Positions 1 through 10,052 are shown, counted from the stretch's first letter. The stretch: 64,000 nt of DNA from Planctomycetaceae bacterium (GCA_013823135.1 PNLP01000037.1:1-64000), one strand, 5' to 3'. Program-made: numbers and translations. The notes: generated by a model not told the origin, from the letters alone.

Positions 1-1167
1 TCAGCCTGAGATCACGCTTGGTTTAGGGCTAGTGGAGCAACCGTACAAGACCGTGGTCCGATCCAGCAGGTTGCTGTCCCCTTCGCGGGTGTTTTTGAGT
101 TTCATTAGGAAGTAGGCGAATTGCTGGGCCAGGAACTGATCCCAGAGTGCCCATCGCTTGAACCCGTCTTCGGTTTTATTGGTGCTGTGGCTCAGTGTGT
201 GAATCGTGGAAAGCCCCAGCGCTCGCGGGAACACGTCTGAAAGTTGGCCACCTCCCTCAGTTCCGATGAGATAAGTCGCCACGCGCGTAGTGTCGGTCTG
301 GAACGCATGGAACATCAGATCGTACATGGCACGGATGTAATCCACTGGCGCCTCGCGGGTGGATTCCAATTTCAACAAGGTGGAATCGACCTTGGCCGAC
401 GGGACGTTGAGCCACTGTTCCGAGCGGATGACGCGGCGTTCCAGTTCCCGAACCGAGTTCAGGTACTCTTCCAACTTCTTCTGATCGTCGCGGCCGAGGT
501 TTCGATTGAGGTTGTTGGCGTCTTCCAGCACGAGATCGAGCATGCTTTTTTGTCTCTGTGCGACCGATCTGTGAACCTCGATTTCCCTGGCCGCAGTGTT
601 GCCGAACATCCGATTGAAGGCGCGTCGCAGGTTGTCTTCCGCAGGGATGGGTTGGCCTTCCCTGGTGAACGACATCGTGTTGGTTCGGCCCGACTGACCG
701 ACGCCCCCCGTAGTGGAGAGTGCGAGCGAGGGAAGCCGCGTGTGCTCCCCGACTTTCGTAGCATAAACCTGATCAACCGAGATTGAGTTCGTGTAGGTCG
801 ATGTCCCTACCTTCGAACCCGTCAGGAACACGTCCGAAACGCTGTGCCCCGGCAGTTTCCGCCCGCTGGGGTGCGACAAGCCGCCCAACACCGAGATGCG
901 ATCGCGGAGAGGTTCCAGCGATTCGAGCGTCTTCGTGAACTTGAAGTCCTTGCCTTCCCCGTGTGGGAACCAGTGCCACTCTTGATGGTCTCGATGCTTC
1001 GGCTCGGGCAGGCTGACACCATTGGGGAAGAACACGCACGCCAGACGCCGTGGGGCTTTGGACTCGGCGGCCTTCGTCGTACCGGCCATCGCATCCAGCA
1101 TCGGTAAGGCGAGGCCGACTCCCGCCCCGCGCAGAAACGTTCTTCGGTTGAGTTGCCAGGACTTCAT
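1..1167 (-). CDS. DUF1552 domain protein, C-terminus apparently truncated
   Basis: DUF1552 proteins are secreted planctomycete proteins, usually encoded with cytochrome-like DUF1592 proteins; their biochemical role is not established. The N-terminus carries a twin-arginine-type leader (NRRTFLRGAG followed by a hydrophobic stretch), so Tat export is likely. The body matches the family up to the motif VLYGCSTS near residue 378. After that the frame runs only into PKPSVISG and a stop at the first three bases of the window. Family members normally continue for about 50 more residues with an asparagine/histidine-rich segment and a glycine-rich LLAGG-like segment. The start ATG lies 3 bases after the stop of the upstream DUF1592 gene, so the two form an operon. 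The early stop may reflect a frameshift or rearrangement at the edge. Confidence 0.85.
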   Translation of the reverse strand: MKSWQLNRRTFLRGAGVGLALPMLDAMAGTTKAAESKAPRRLACVFFPNGVSLPEPKHRDHQEWHWFPHGEGKDFKFTKTLESLEPLRDRISVLGGLSHPSGRKLPGHSVSDVFLTGSKVGTSTYTNSISVDQVYATKVGEHTRLPSLALSTTGGVGQSGRTNTMSFTREGQPIPAEDNLRRAFNRMFGNTAAREIEVHRSVAQRQKSMLDLVLEDANNLNRNLGRDDQKKLEEYLNSVRELERRVIRSEQWLNVPSAKVDSTLLKLESTREAPVDYIRAMYDLMFHAFQTDTTRVATYLIGTEGGGQLSDVFPRALGLSTIHTLSHSTNKTEDGFKRWALWDQFLAQQFAYFLMKLKNTREGDSNLLDRTTVLYGCSTSPKPSVISG

Positions 1168-1170
1168 GGG

Positions 1171-3681
1171 TCACCTCGTTCGAAAGGTTTTGCTGAGTAC
1201 GATCTCGGTGATCAGGTTTTGTAATTTGTAGTTCGATTCGGCGAATAGCCGCGTCAGGCGATCCACTTCGGCGTGATCCGTCCACTCCAACGAACGGCCC
1301 AGCGAGTACGCGAGGAGCTTGCGAACGAGAGCCTTGGCGAACTCGTTTTTTTTCTTTTCGATGCAGTATTTCTTGAGATCCTCTACACCGTTGATGGCAG
1401 TTCCGTCGGGGAGCCTGACAGCGGCATCGACGGCCGCCATGGCGACGGTTTGCGGACTCTTCTTCATTCTCTTCTTGGAAGACTCGGGGGTGGCCACCGC
1501 TTTCCCGGCCGGGCCGGAGGCACGCCACTGTCCGATGGCGTCGAAGTTTTCCAGAGCCAAACCCCACGGGTCGAGCTTGTTGTGGCAACCCGCACACGCG
1601 GCATTCTCGCGGTGGAATTCCAGCTGCTTCTTGAGCGGTAGCTTGGCGAAGTTGGGATCCGCCTGATTCAGTTCCGGAACACCGGGCGGGGGCGGAGGTG
1701 GTGGTTCATTGAAGAGATCCTTCAGAAGCCATTTACCTCGGAAGATCGGGTGGGAATCCGCCCCGTTGGAGTGGGCCAGCATGAAACATCCCATTGTGAG
1801 CAAGCCGCCGCGGTGACTCTCGGGCCGAACCGGAACAGCTCGGAATTCCGAACCGACAACACCTTTGAGCCCGTAGTGATCGGCCAGTGACTCGTTGACG
1901 AGGGCGTAGTCTGCGGAGAGGAACTCCAACGAGCTTTTATCCTTGGAAAGCACGTGCCAGAAAAACTCGATTGGCTCCTGGCGCATCGCGGCTTTGGTCG
2001 TGTCCTTGAAATTGGGATAGCGCTCGGGATTGATCGCCACCGAATCCATTTGATCCACACCGAGCCATTGTTCGGTGAAGTGCTTGGCGAACCGGCGCGC
2101 TTTCGGATCCTCGAGCACGCGACGGACCTGGGCCGCAAGCACACTTTCCTTCAACAATTCGCCGGAGTCCGCGAGCTTGCGGAGTTCCGCATCCGGCAGG
2201 CTGCACCAGAGGAAGTAAGAGAGCCGGGTGGCCAATTCGTGGGCATTGAGGTCGCGTCGTGCCTGCTCCTTGGAGGGCTCGACGAGGTAGTGGAACTTGG
2301 GGGAGGCGAGGATCATCGCCTCGGCATCCCGAAGTGCGGCGTCGAAATTCCCGCTCTGCTTGAAAAAGCAATCGAAGGCCTTGGACAGAGGTTCGATCTC
2401 ATCGATCTTGACCGGTCTCCGCCACGCCCGGCTTGCAAACGATGTCAACGCTTCCCGTGCGCGGGTAGCTGGCACGGTCGCTTTGCCTTCGGATCCGATC
2501 GTGGCGACGCGGGATGCCGGTGGCCAAGTCTCGAAATAGGGAGCCTCAAATTCCAGCCAATTCACTTGGATGACGGGATGCCCCGCCTGTTCTTTCGCCT
2601 TCTTGCCAGCCAGGGGCGGCTCATCGGCATCGTCGGGGTGGATCAGGAATGCCATGAGTTGTTGATTGGTCTTCCCCGGGGCTGTGTTCGGAACCGGGTA
2701 GTCTTCTAAATAACCCTGGAATTCGAGAACCTCCGGTTTATTCAGCGGGGCTTTGACCGGAAGCTCGGCCACCATCTCACGAGCCAGTACGGTGCCGGTG
2801 GTGCGGTATCCCAGCCACAGTTGCAAACGGGGATGCTCTTCGTCTTCGCCCGCATCGGCACCCACCCGCACGCGAATGCGGAATCGCCCCTCGCGGGGAA
2901 ACGTACTGAATGGGAACGGCTGGTACGAATTCTCACCTAACCGAACCCCGCCCGGAACGCTTACGCCACGGGTATAACCTCCGAAGCCGGGCAGTTTTTG
3001 ATTTCCATTTCCAGTGAGCTTTTCACCCGCTTCCAGATGATGGCGAACAACTTGGGGCTTTTCCGGAGCGACCATCGCTTTGCGAAGTGCGGTGCTCGCC
3101 GTCTCCAAATACAGCTCGAACTGATTGGCCGACATTCCCAGGAGGTTCGAGTTATTCTTCAAACCGTTCGATCCGGCCCGATCATCTGGCAAGCTCTTGG
3201 CATGATTGATGGGCAGTTCGAGCAAATCCTGAAGGGTATAGTTGTATTCGTAACGAGTCAGACGCCGAATCACTCCGCGGCCGCCGGTGTTCGCTCGAAA
3301 CTCCGCCGCAACTTCCATTTCCTTGTGGAGCCAACCGGTCAACGCTTCGCGATCCGTCTGAGCAAGCGGTTTTTCACCTTTCGGGGGCATCGCTCCGATG
3401 TTCACCTGGTTGAGCACCTCTTCCCATTTCTCACCGTCGGGGCCGTTCATCAAGTCGGGATTAAGCGTATCGATGCGAAACCCACCCTTGGGCTTCTCGG
3501 CATTGTGGCACTTGACACACGATTGCAGAAGTATGGGCAATACCTTTCCCTTGAATTGTGCCGTATCCGACTTGGGGCGTTCCGCCGGTGAAGCAGCGTG
3601 TGCGGAACAAAAGACTAGCATTACCAGGCATAAGGAGGATCCTGCCATGAGCGACCGTACTCTCAGGCCAATCGGCATCAT
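1171..3681 (-). CDS. Planctomycete cytochrome-type DUF1587/1592/1588/1585 protein
   Basis: A large secreted protein of about 836 residues. A signal peptide is followed by a planctomycete cytochrome c motif, CVKCH (about C55, C58, H59), then regions matching DUF1587, DUF1595, DUF1592, DUF1588 and DUF1585. A second CXXCH (CAGCHNKLDPWG) lies before the C-terminal region, as is typical of the family. A periplasmic redox or substrate-oxidation role has been proposed for these families but is unproven. The longest open frame begins at 3870. I prefer the double ATG at 3681/3678 because it is preceded by GAGG and followed at once by basic residues and a hydrophobic leader. The gene ends 3 bases before the DUF1552 gene. 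Confidence 0.9.
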   Translation of the reverse strand: MMPIGLRVRSLMAGSSLCLVMLVFCSAHAASPAERPKSDTAQFKGKVLPILLQSCVKCHNAEKPKGGFRIDTLNPDLMNGPDGEKWEEVLNQVNIGAMPPKGEKPLAQTDREALTGWLHKEMEVAAEFRANTGGRGVIRRLTRYEYNYTLQDLLELPINHAKSLPDDRAGSNGLKNNSNLLGMSANQFELYLETASTALRKAMVAPEKPQVVRHHLEAGEKLTGNGNQKLPGFGGYTRGVSVPGGVRLGENSYQPFPFSTFPREGRFRIRVRVGADAGEDEEHPRLQLWLGYRTTGTVLAREMVAELPVKAPLNKPEVLEFQGYLEDYPVPNTAPGKTNQQLMAFLIHPDDADEPPLAGKKAKEQAGHPVIQVNWLEFEAPYFETWPPASRVATIGSEGKATVPATRAREALTSFASRAWRRPVKIDEIEPLSKAFDCFFKQSGNFDAALRDAEAMILASPKFHYLVEPSKEQARRDLNAHELATRLSYFLWCSLPDAELRKLADSGELLKESVLAAQVRRVLEDPKARRFAKHFTEQWLGVDQMDSVAINPERYPNFKDTTKAAMRQEPIEFFWHVLSKDKSSLEFLSADYALVNESLADHYGLKGVVGSEFRAVPVRPESHRGGLLTMGCFMLAHSNGADSHPIFRGKWLLKDLFNEPPPPPPPGVPELNQADPNFAKLPLKKQLEFHRENAACAGCHNKLDPWGLALENFDAIGQWRASGPAGKAVATPESSKKRMKKSPQTVAMAAVDAAVRLPDGTAINGVEDLKKYCIEKKKNEFAKALVRKLLAYSLGRSLEWTDHAEVDRLTRLFAESNYKLQNLITEIVLSKTFRTR

Positions 3682-4290
3682 TTCATACCTCGGAATTGAA
3701 GGACGCCAATCGCTGCGATGGCTCACATCATGACGTGTGCAATCTTTACGATTCAACTCCCCAGAGAATGAAAAGTTCCGGACTTGCGAGAGTGAAACAT
3801 CGATATTCCGCTCCCTTGGCAGGGCAGGCGAGTTGGACGAAGCCCTCGAAGTTTCGACATCGCTTTTCACAGCGGGTCACGACACTAATTGCACAGGACG
3901 GAAAAACCCGTTCGAGATCAAATGCGTTACGATCGTACCCAAGGGCTTCAGGGTCGCGTTCACGAAAGCGGTCGAAGCGACGACGGGCGGCGATCCCAAG
4001 TCGTATTGCCTTGCAATGTGCACGCACCCTACCACGGCGGATACGGTGGTCCGGAGATCGAGCAAACGAAGCCCGCCGTTGAGCGTCAAGATCACCGCCG
4101 ACGGTATGTCGGCGACGCGGGTTCTGGACAAACTGATTCGTGGACACGTCTAAGATTTTGCTCTCGGTGCGCTGCGATCACGAGACCAGAATGAGTTGCT
4201 GCACTGAAATGCGTACGATACGGTGAACGAAATCCCCGCGGCGAAGGAGCCAGGGGGCATTGCCAGATATCTACCCGTAGAGGATTCGTT
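3682..4290. other. 609-base divergent intergenic region, no recognised gene
   Basis: This lies between the DUF1592 gene (minus) and the ThuA-like gene (plus) and must hold both promoters. Open frames exist on both strands (plus 3737-4153; minus 3746-4147 and 3877-4131). None gives a recognisable domain, leader or convincing ribosome site, and they overlap one another. It may be an eroded gene. I see no obvious hairpin or repeat. Confidence 0.4.
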
Positions 4291-5334
4291 ATGCTGGCTC
4301 GCCAATTCGCCCTTCCATTTATCGCGTTTCTCTCGCTCCTGTCGCAGGGCGACAGCAGTTTGCTCGCAGCTGAGCACCCGGTGCCGGAAAGTCCACTGTG
4401 GCTCACCTACCCTGGCGGAGATGGACCGGGCAGGGGAAAGCACATTGTCCTCATTGCCGCCGATCAGGAATATCGCAGCGAGTACGCGCTTCCGATGCTC
4501 GCCCGAATTCTCGCAAAACATCACGGCTTCCACTGCACCGTTTTGTTCAGCTTGAACGACAAAGACGAAGTGGACCCCACAAAGAAGATCCGTTGGGAAG
4601 ACAAGACCGTCACCCACAACATTCCGGGTCTGGAGCATCTCGGCAAGGCCGATTTGGTCATCCTCTTTAGCCGCCTGATCTCGCTGCCCGATGAGCAACT
4701 GAAGCACGTCTACGAGTACCTTGATTCTGGCAAACCGATCATTGGCATCCGCACCGCGAACCACGGCTTTCTGGGCTTCGACTACAAGAAGGACGGCAAG
4801 AGGATCGACTTCGGCGAGGATGTGCTGGGTGGTTCGTTCCGCAGCCACCACGGCCGTTGGCAGGCAGACTCGACCCGCGGCATTATCGTCGACAAGCACA
4901 AGGATCATCCGGTGTTGAAGGGCGTCAGCGACATCTGGGGCCTCACGGACGTCTATCGAACATTCAAGGAGGGCGGGAGCCTCCCCACTGGCTGCACGCC
5001 GCTCGTTGAGGGGCAACCGCTCAAGGGCCGCAAACCGGATGATGCGCCCAATCCGGAGTTGATCGCGCTGCCGGTCGCGTGGGTCAAGACATGGACCGGG
5101 AACGCGGGCAAGACGACACGCGTCTTCCACACCACAATGGGGAGCGCGGAGGACTACAAAAACGCTGGCTTGCGTCGGTTGACTGTGAACGCAGCGTATT
5201 GGTGTCTCGAACTGGAAGAGAAGATCGACCACCAGTCCAAGGTCGATATCGTTGGTGAATTCCAGCCGCTGGGTAGTGGCTTTGACTACGCGAAACTTCA
5301 GGTCTTCCCGCGTAAGCCCAGTTTCTACAAGTGA
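4291..5334 (+). CDS. Secreted ThuA-like domain protein
   Basis: 347 residues. An N-terminal signal peptide (MLARQFALPFIAFLSLLSQG) is followed by a ThuA-like, glutamine-amidotransferase-fold domain. Visible family features are HIVLIAADQEYRSEY, ADLVILFSRL, a flavodoxin-like segment ending in IGIRTANHGF, and GGSFRSHHGRW. ThuA was first linked to trehalose use, but planctomycete members are mostly secreted proteins of unknown substrate, often near sugar dehydrogenases or DUF1080 proteins. Here the gene stands alone, divergent from the DUF1592 gene. The C-terminus (FDYAKLQVFPRKPSFYK) seems complete. Confidence 0.85.
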   Translation: MLARQFALPFIAFLSLLSQGDSSLLAAEHPVPESPLWLTYPGGDGPGRGKHIVLIAADQEYRSEYALPMLARILAKHHGFHCTVLFSLNDKDEVDPTKKIRWEDKTVTHNIPGLEHLGKADLVILFSRLISLPDEQLKHVYEYLDSGKPIIGIRTANHGFLGFDYKKDGKRIDFGEDVLGGSFRSHHGRWQADSTRGIIVDKHKDHPVLKGVSDIWGLTDVYRTFKEGGSLPTGCTPLVEGQPLKGRKPDDAPNPELIALPVAWVKTWTGNAGKTTRVFHTTMGSAEDYKNAGLRRLTVNAAYWCLELEEKIDHQSKVDIVGEFQPLGSGFDYAKLQVFPRKPSFYK

Positions 5335-5765
5335 CGGGCGAGCCAAATCGCTAACTCTGCCGGTATTGGGTTCAAAGGTTCACCACGTCGTCCAGGCTCC
5401 GAGTCGCGCCGCTGCGATCTCACGAGGTCGCGCATGCGGCCCTCACGCACGACGAACTTCAGCCAGTTGACGTGCTCGTGGGGGATCGTGCATCCGGCAC
5501 CTTCGCTCACATGGCCGTCCTCATTCACCGTGGCCTGTACGGAGTGTTCCGCAATCACCAGAACCGTCTCGTCGATTTCCGCCCGCGGTGCGGGGGCACT
5601 CACGTCCTGTAGATCGAGGAAGTCATCGTCTCGTCGTGCCGAAGCGGAACGGTGTCTGGCGATGAACGGAGGCCCGCCGTGAAGATGACCACCCGACTGC
5701 ACGCCGCGGAACTCGCAACCGGTCGCCTGAGTGATCGCGAGGATGTTCCTGCGATATCGAGGAGT
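5325..5765 (-). pseudogene. Probable eroded coding fragment, family not recognised
   Basis: A minus-strand frame stays open from a TGA at 5766-5768 to a stop at 5325. Its central part reads like real protein (ITQATGCEFRGVQSGGHLHG, then a DDDFLDLQDV segment, then ETVLVIAEHS, then HEHVNWLKFVVREGR). It has no convincing start, only an internal GTG at 5702. It ends in low-complexity Arg/Pro sequence that overlaps the 3' end of the ThuA-like gene. I read it as the middle of a decayed gene, not a working one. The 217 bases beyond it, up to 5982, hold nothing I recognise. Confidence 0.35.
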
Positions 5766-5982
5766 TCACGGGGGAACGCTGGTGATGTGCCTGCCAAACC
5801 GCTGGGGTGTTGACCGCTGCCAGTCGACCATCAGTGGAAAAGCAGAACGTCTGGCCCTCCCGTGCTTTCGTAGGTCACTATCTTTGGGCCCTCGAGCCGG
5901 ACTGAGCCGGCAATTTTAACCTTTACCATCAACGACTTGCGGAAACACGGAACGGCCCTGCAGAGCGTCCAGAGAGCATGAA

Positions 5983-8900
5983 ATGGTCTTGTTCGTTTTT
6001 GAAAGGAGGGATATTCGGGCGACGAATTTCATCGTACATGATCGACCCGGCGTCCGCGGAGATCGAGAGTTGCTCACGCGATCACACTTGAAGCGAATCG
6101 AGATGACCGCCGGCTGCCGGGACGCCGAACCGATCCCGAAGGTCCCTGAGGCCGGCACGGTCGCGTCACACCGCGGGCTTCGCTGCCAGTCCATGCACAA
6201 CGGCGTGAGGGTCATGGCGGACGCATACTGTGGTGCCTGGATGACGGAGCTGATTGGGCGTCTTCGCGGGCACCACGAGCCGCAGGAAGAAAAGGTCTTT
6301 CACAACATCCTCCATCACTTTCGCCCTGATTCGGTGATGCTCGAACTGGGGTGCGGGTGGGCATACTACTCGTTGTGGTTTCGCCAGGCCGTGCCTGGCG
6401 CCCGGTTGGTCTTGGTCGAGCCGGACCCCACCCACCTGAACACCGCCAGACGCCACTTCGAGATCAACGACGCTCAGGGAGAGTTCCTCCAGGCCAGCAT
6501 CGGGGAGTATTCAACCGGCCCGCGTCCCTTCTTCTGTGAGAGCGACGCAACGACACGGTCCGTCCCCCGGCTATCAGTGGACGACCTCGTGGACCGGTTG
6601 AGGCTCCCCCGTGTCGAAGTCCTGCACGCCGACATCCAGGGTGCCGAACTCGACATGCTGCGAGGGGCCGTCCGGTCGATTGACTCGGGCAGGGTCCGCT
6701 TCCTGTTCCTGTCGACACACGACCAGTTCATCTCGGGCGACTCCTCGATTCACGAAAAGTGTGTGGCATTTGTCAAGGACCACGGCGGCCACCTGATTGC
6801 ATGCCACAGCATCGCGGAGTCGTATTCCGGCGACGGACTCGTCGTGGCTTCGTTCGACCCGAGCGACCGCCGAATTCCAGAAGTGCCCGTCAGTCGAAAT
6901 CATCCGATCACGGGCTGGCACGAGCTCGACTTCGATCTTGCCGAAGCCGGACGAGATGCCGACGTTCTGACTGCTGGGCGAGAGTCTCGCTTAATGGATT
7001 CGGACGAGGTGAAGGATCAGCCGTTCACGGGACCACACTTGAAGTTATTCACAGGAGAGGGGAGTAGCGCCGCCGAGATCGCGCGGAGCGAACCCTATTG
7101 GGAGCAAGAAACACGGCCCGTGACGGGACCAATGGTCAGCTACTCGATGAACCGCGAGGACGTACTGTTGCAACGAGTCTTCGCGGACCAGGCCACCGGG
7201 TTCTACGTGGACGTGGGGGCAAACAGCCCGCACCGTTTCTCGAATACGAAGCACTTCTACGACCGGGGGTGGCGCGGGATCAACGTGGAGCCGTCGCGGG
7301 TGTTCGACGAACTCGCGGCCCACCGCCCGCGAGACATCAACCTCCGCCTGGCAGCGTCCGACGCCAACGGGACCGTCGAGTTCCACGAGTGCGACGACAC
7401 CTCGCTGTCCTCTGTCCCGGACCGGCAACTACCTGAAGGCTTTGTGGTCGCCGCCCCGAAGGTCATCCCCGCACGCACACTGGCGAGCGTTTTCGAGGAA
7501 CACGCCAACGGGCCGATCGACTTCATGTCCGTCGATGTGGAGGGGTACGAACTGGCGGTGCTCCGGGGCAACGACTGGAAGCGGTTTCGGCCTCGTGTTC
7601 TTGTCGTCGAAGCGACCGAGTTGTTGTCCCACACCGCCGCTCATCAATCATGGGAACAGGTCGTTCTGGAGGCGGACTACCTCTTCGCGCACTTCGATGG
7701 CATCAACCGGTTCTACGTGCGCAAGGAGGATTCGGCACTGCTTGGGCACTTCGCGTTCCCCCCGACATGTCTGGAGTTCCTCTCCGCGGAAGCTGTCGAA
7801 TTAAGGCACCGGCTCGATGAGGCCGAACGCAGGTTCCGGCACCAAGTGAGCGAAACCGAGCGAGCGTTCGCCCGGTCCGGCCAACTCACCGTGTGGTTTG
7901 ACTTGACGACGCTCGTCGTCTACCCCGGCAATAACACCGGTATCCCACGAGTGGTAACCAAGGTTCTCGAAGCGCTGCCGCTCGTGCCTCAGGTGAGGAC
8001 CCGGCTCTGCGTTTACGATTATCACCGGCAGTGTTTTGTCAAGGTGTCGCACAAGTTGACGCGATTCGGCCGACTGCGGGCGTGGGCCAAGGAGTCTCTT
8101 CTTCGCGTCATTCGGCCGGTGCGTCAGGCGTGCGGCCAACTGAAGCGGGCGATCGGCTGTCACCTGTCTACACCGCTTCGAGCGCTCCGCGACTGGCTGA
8201 AAACTGTGCCTGGGGCAACCCAGGCATACGGCTGTGTACGGCTTTTGACTCTCTGCCTCCTCCATGCGGTTCGCCCGATTGCCCTTGCCCCTGGAGTCCT
8301 CACCAAGTTCCTCAGGGACTTGAGCCGGGGCATCCGTCAGCCACACCACCCAGACATCAATTGTCGGCCGTTTCTATTCCCGATCTGTCTCTTCATTCAC
8401 CATATCCTGACGCAGTTGCCCGCAGCGGCTGCTTTGCGGCGGCTCGGCGAGCGGACCCGCATGCGGCAATGGTTCCGACTCCACGTCGGTGATGGGACGT
8501 GGGTCCGTGCCACCGCCGAGCCCGTCAAGTTATCGCCGCACGACGCGGTCGTTCAGGTCGGCTGGCACCCCCACCTACGCGGAATCGCCGACGCCAAAAA
8601 GCGGCAGGGGTTCTGCTATGTGTCGCTCGTGCATGACTTGATTCCTGTGAAGCTCCCGCACTTCGTCGCCCGCGGATTCCCGCAGGAGTTCGCAGCCGTC
8701 ACGACCGAGCAACTCCGCCTCTCGGACCTGATCCTGGCAAATTCCGAGTGTACCCTCCGCGATTTGGAGGAATTCGCCCGCGAGCAGTCTGCCCATATGC
8801 CGCCTGCCCACGTGCTTCGCTTCGGGAGTGAAGTTCATTGCCTGCCCAGGCAGTCGACGGCTTCGCCGGTGGGGGGGGTGACACAGGGCGAGCCGTTCGT

Positions 8901-9501
8901 CCTCTACGTTTCGACAATCGACCCCCGCAAGAACCACCACACGCTTTACCTCGTGTGGCGGAAACTGGTCCAAGAGTATGGCGGGCAAGTCCCCAAGTTG
9001 GTCGTCGTCGGCTCCCCCAACGTCCACCAGTTGCTACACGAGATACAGTTCGACCCGTTGGTCAGGGGCAAGATCCTACACCGGCACCCCATCGACGACC
9101 TGCAGCTCGACTGGCTCTACCAGAACTGCCTGTTCACGGTCTACCCGTCGTACTACGAGGGGTGGGGACTGCCCGTGTCCGAGAGTCTGTGGTACGGCAA
9201 ACTCTGCGTTGCTGCCGGCAACTCGTCGATTCCTGAGATCGGCGGCGACCTCGTTGACTATCACGATCCCTACGATCTGAGCGAGTGCCACAGCCTGATC
9301 CGCCGAGCGGCGTTCGACGCGACCTACCGGCAGCGCCGCGAGCAGGAGATTGCCGCGTCGTACCGGCCGACCACCTGGCGAGAGTGCGCGGAGTCGCTGT
9401 GTCGGGCGATCCACAGGCGGGCGACCATGTCCTGGCGGGGTAGGGCCTATCCGGGCTCTGGTCCCGCCGACTCGGTTGTTTCACTGAATAAGGCTGCGTA
9501 A
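5983..9501 (+). CDS. Trifunctional fusion: two FkbM-type methyltransferase domains plus GT4-type glycosyltransferase
   Basis: 1172 residues in three modules. Residues about 100-290 form an FkbM-family SAM methyltransferase domain (MLELGCGWAYYSLWF near 118, then LVLVEPDP and VEVLHADIQGAELDML). Residues about 380-600 form a second one (GFYVDVGANSPHRFSNT near 409, then INVEPSR and IDFMSVDVEGYEL). A short charged helix follows. From about residue 637 a glycosyltransferase begins (VWFDLTTLVVYPGNNTGIPR), with VSLVHDLIPV, LILANSECT, LYVSTIDPRKNHHTL near 973 and the GT4 loop PSYYEGWGLPVSESLWYGK near 1054. FkbM enzymes O-methylate sugars and GT4 enzymes build polysaccharides, so a role in capsule or O-antigen-like glycan assembly is inferred. 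The first 70 residues look atypical, and a later start (Met42 or Met72) is possible. Confidence 0.85.
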   Translation: MVLFVFERRDIRATNFIVHDRPGVRGDRELLTRSHLKRIEMTAGCRDAEPIPKVPEAGTVASHRGLRCQSMHNGVRVMADAYCGAWMTELIGRLRGHHEPQEEKVFHNILHHFRPDSVMLELGCGWAYYSLWFRQAVPGARLVLVEPDPTHLNTARRHFEINDAQGEFLQASIGEYSTGPRPFFCESDATTRSVPRLSVDDLVDRLRLPRVEVLHADIQGAELDMLRGAVRSIDSGRVRFLFLSTHDQFISGDSSIHEKCVAFVKDHGGHLIACHSIAESYSGDGLVVASFDPSDRRIPEVPVSRNHPITGWHELDFDLAEAGRDADVLTAGRESRLMDSDEVKDQPFTGPHLKLFTGEGSSAAEIARSEPYWEQETRPVTGPMVSYSMNREDVLLQRVFADQATGFYVDVGANSPHRFSNTKHFYDRGWRGINVEPSRVFDELAAHRPRDINLRLAASDANGTVEFHECDDTSLSSVPDRQLPEGFVVAAPKVIPARTLASVFEEHANGPIDFMSVDVEGYELAVLRGNDWKRFRPRVLVVEATELLSHTAAHQSWEQVVLEADYLFAHFDGINRFYVRKEDSALLGHFAFPPTCLEFLSAEAVELRHRLDEAERRFRHQVSETERAFARSGQLTVWFDLTTLVVYPGNNTGIPRVVTKVLEALPLVPQVRTRLCVYDYHRQCFVKVSHKLTRFGRLRAWAKESLLRVIRPVRQACGQLKRAIGCHLSTPLRALRDWLKTVPGATQAYGCVRLLTLCLLHAVRPIALAPGVLTKFLRDLSRGIRQPHHPDINCRPFLFPICLFIHHILTQLPAAAALRRLGERTRMRQWFRLHVGDGTWVRATAEPVKLSPHDAVVQVGWHPHLRGIADAKKRQGFCYVSLVHDLIPVKLPHFVARGFPQEFAAVTTEQLRLSDLILANSECTLRDLEEFAREQSAHMPPAHVLRFGSEVHCLPRQSTASPVGGVTQGEPFVLYVSTIDPRKNHHTLYLVWRKLVQEYGGQVPKLVVVGSPNVHQLLHEIQFDPLVRGKILHRHPIDDLQLDWLYQNCLFTVYPSYYEGWGLPVSESLWYGKLCVAAGNSSIPEIGGDLVDYHDPYDLSECHSLIRRAAFDATYRQRREQEIAASYRPTTWRECAESLCRAIHRRATMSWRGRAYPGSGPADSVVSLNKAA

Positions 9502-9752
9502 GGGCAGCGTCCCCTCTGAGTCACTTCGCGAACAGCATGAACGTCCCGGGTGGGGTCTGGCAAAGACGCTGCCGAAGTGCGACCCACGTGTCCGAGATCG
9601 CGATCAGGTGCCGAGGCAAAGTGGGCGAACAACAGCGTATCGGTCCGGCGAATCGCGTTCTCGAGAGTGCGGCGAATTGCGATTGTCGAAACAGTTTCAG
9701 CCTGCTGATTGTGGTGGGTCAGCAGGCTCGAAGAGTGTCGCTTGGTGCTGGT

Positions 9753-9983
9753 TCACGCAGGGGCCAGCATAGCGATTGATGTGTTCCGCGTTCGGTTCAA
9801 CAGCCAACAATCCGGGAGCCAGTTCAACAATTGCTCTGACTTCGGCTTCTCGCCCAATTCAAACAACCCCGGCAACGCCTCTCGCAGATAGGCCTGCGGA
9901 TCGATTGTAACGGGCCGGTGAATCACGTGGTTCGGGCGAGCAACCTGTTTCGCGCGCCGTTCATTCAGCCCAACGCGGGTCAC
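9753..9983 (-). pseudogene. Probable IS66-type transposase C-terminal remnant
   Basis: A minus-strand frame of about 76 codons reads IDPQAYLREALPGLFELG and then LLNWLPDCWLLNRT. This resembles the C-terminal tail of IS66 transposases, where an AYL...LP.W pattern closes the protein. In-frame sequence continues upstream beyond the GTG at 9983 without a usable start, and no transposase core or terminal inverted repeat was found nearby. The bases from 9502 to 9752 hold no recognised gene. The assignment is from pattern memory only and could be wrong. Confidence 0.4.
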
Positions 9984-10052
9984 TCGCAGAGCCGGCCCCG
10001 GCCTGTGGCTGCGGTGGCCAATGGGCTCAAATACGGTACTACGGGCGGTCCG

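Noticed and set aside
3737..4153. 138-codon plus-strand frame in the divergent gap
   Set aside because: No recognisable motif, competing frames on the other strand, and no ribosome site.
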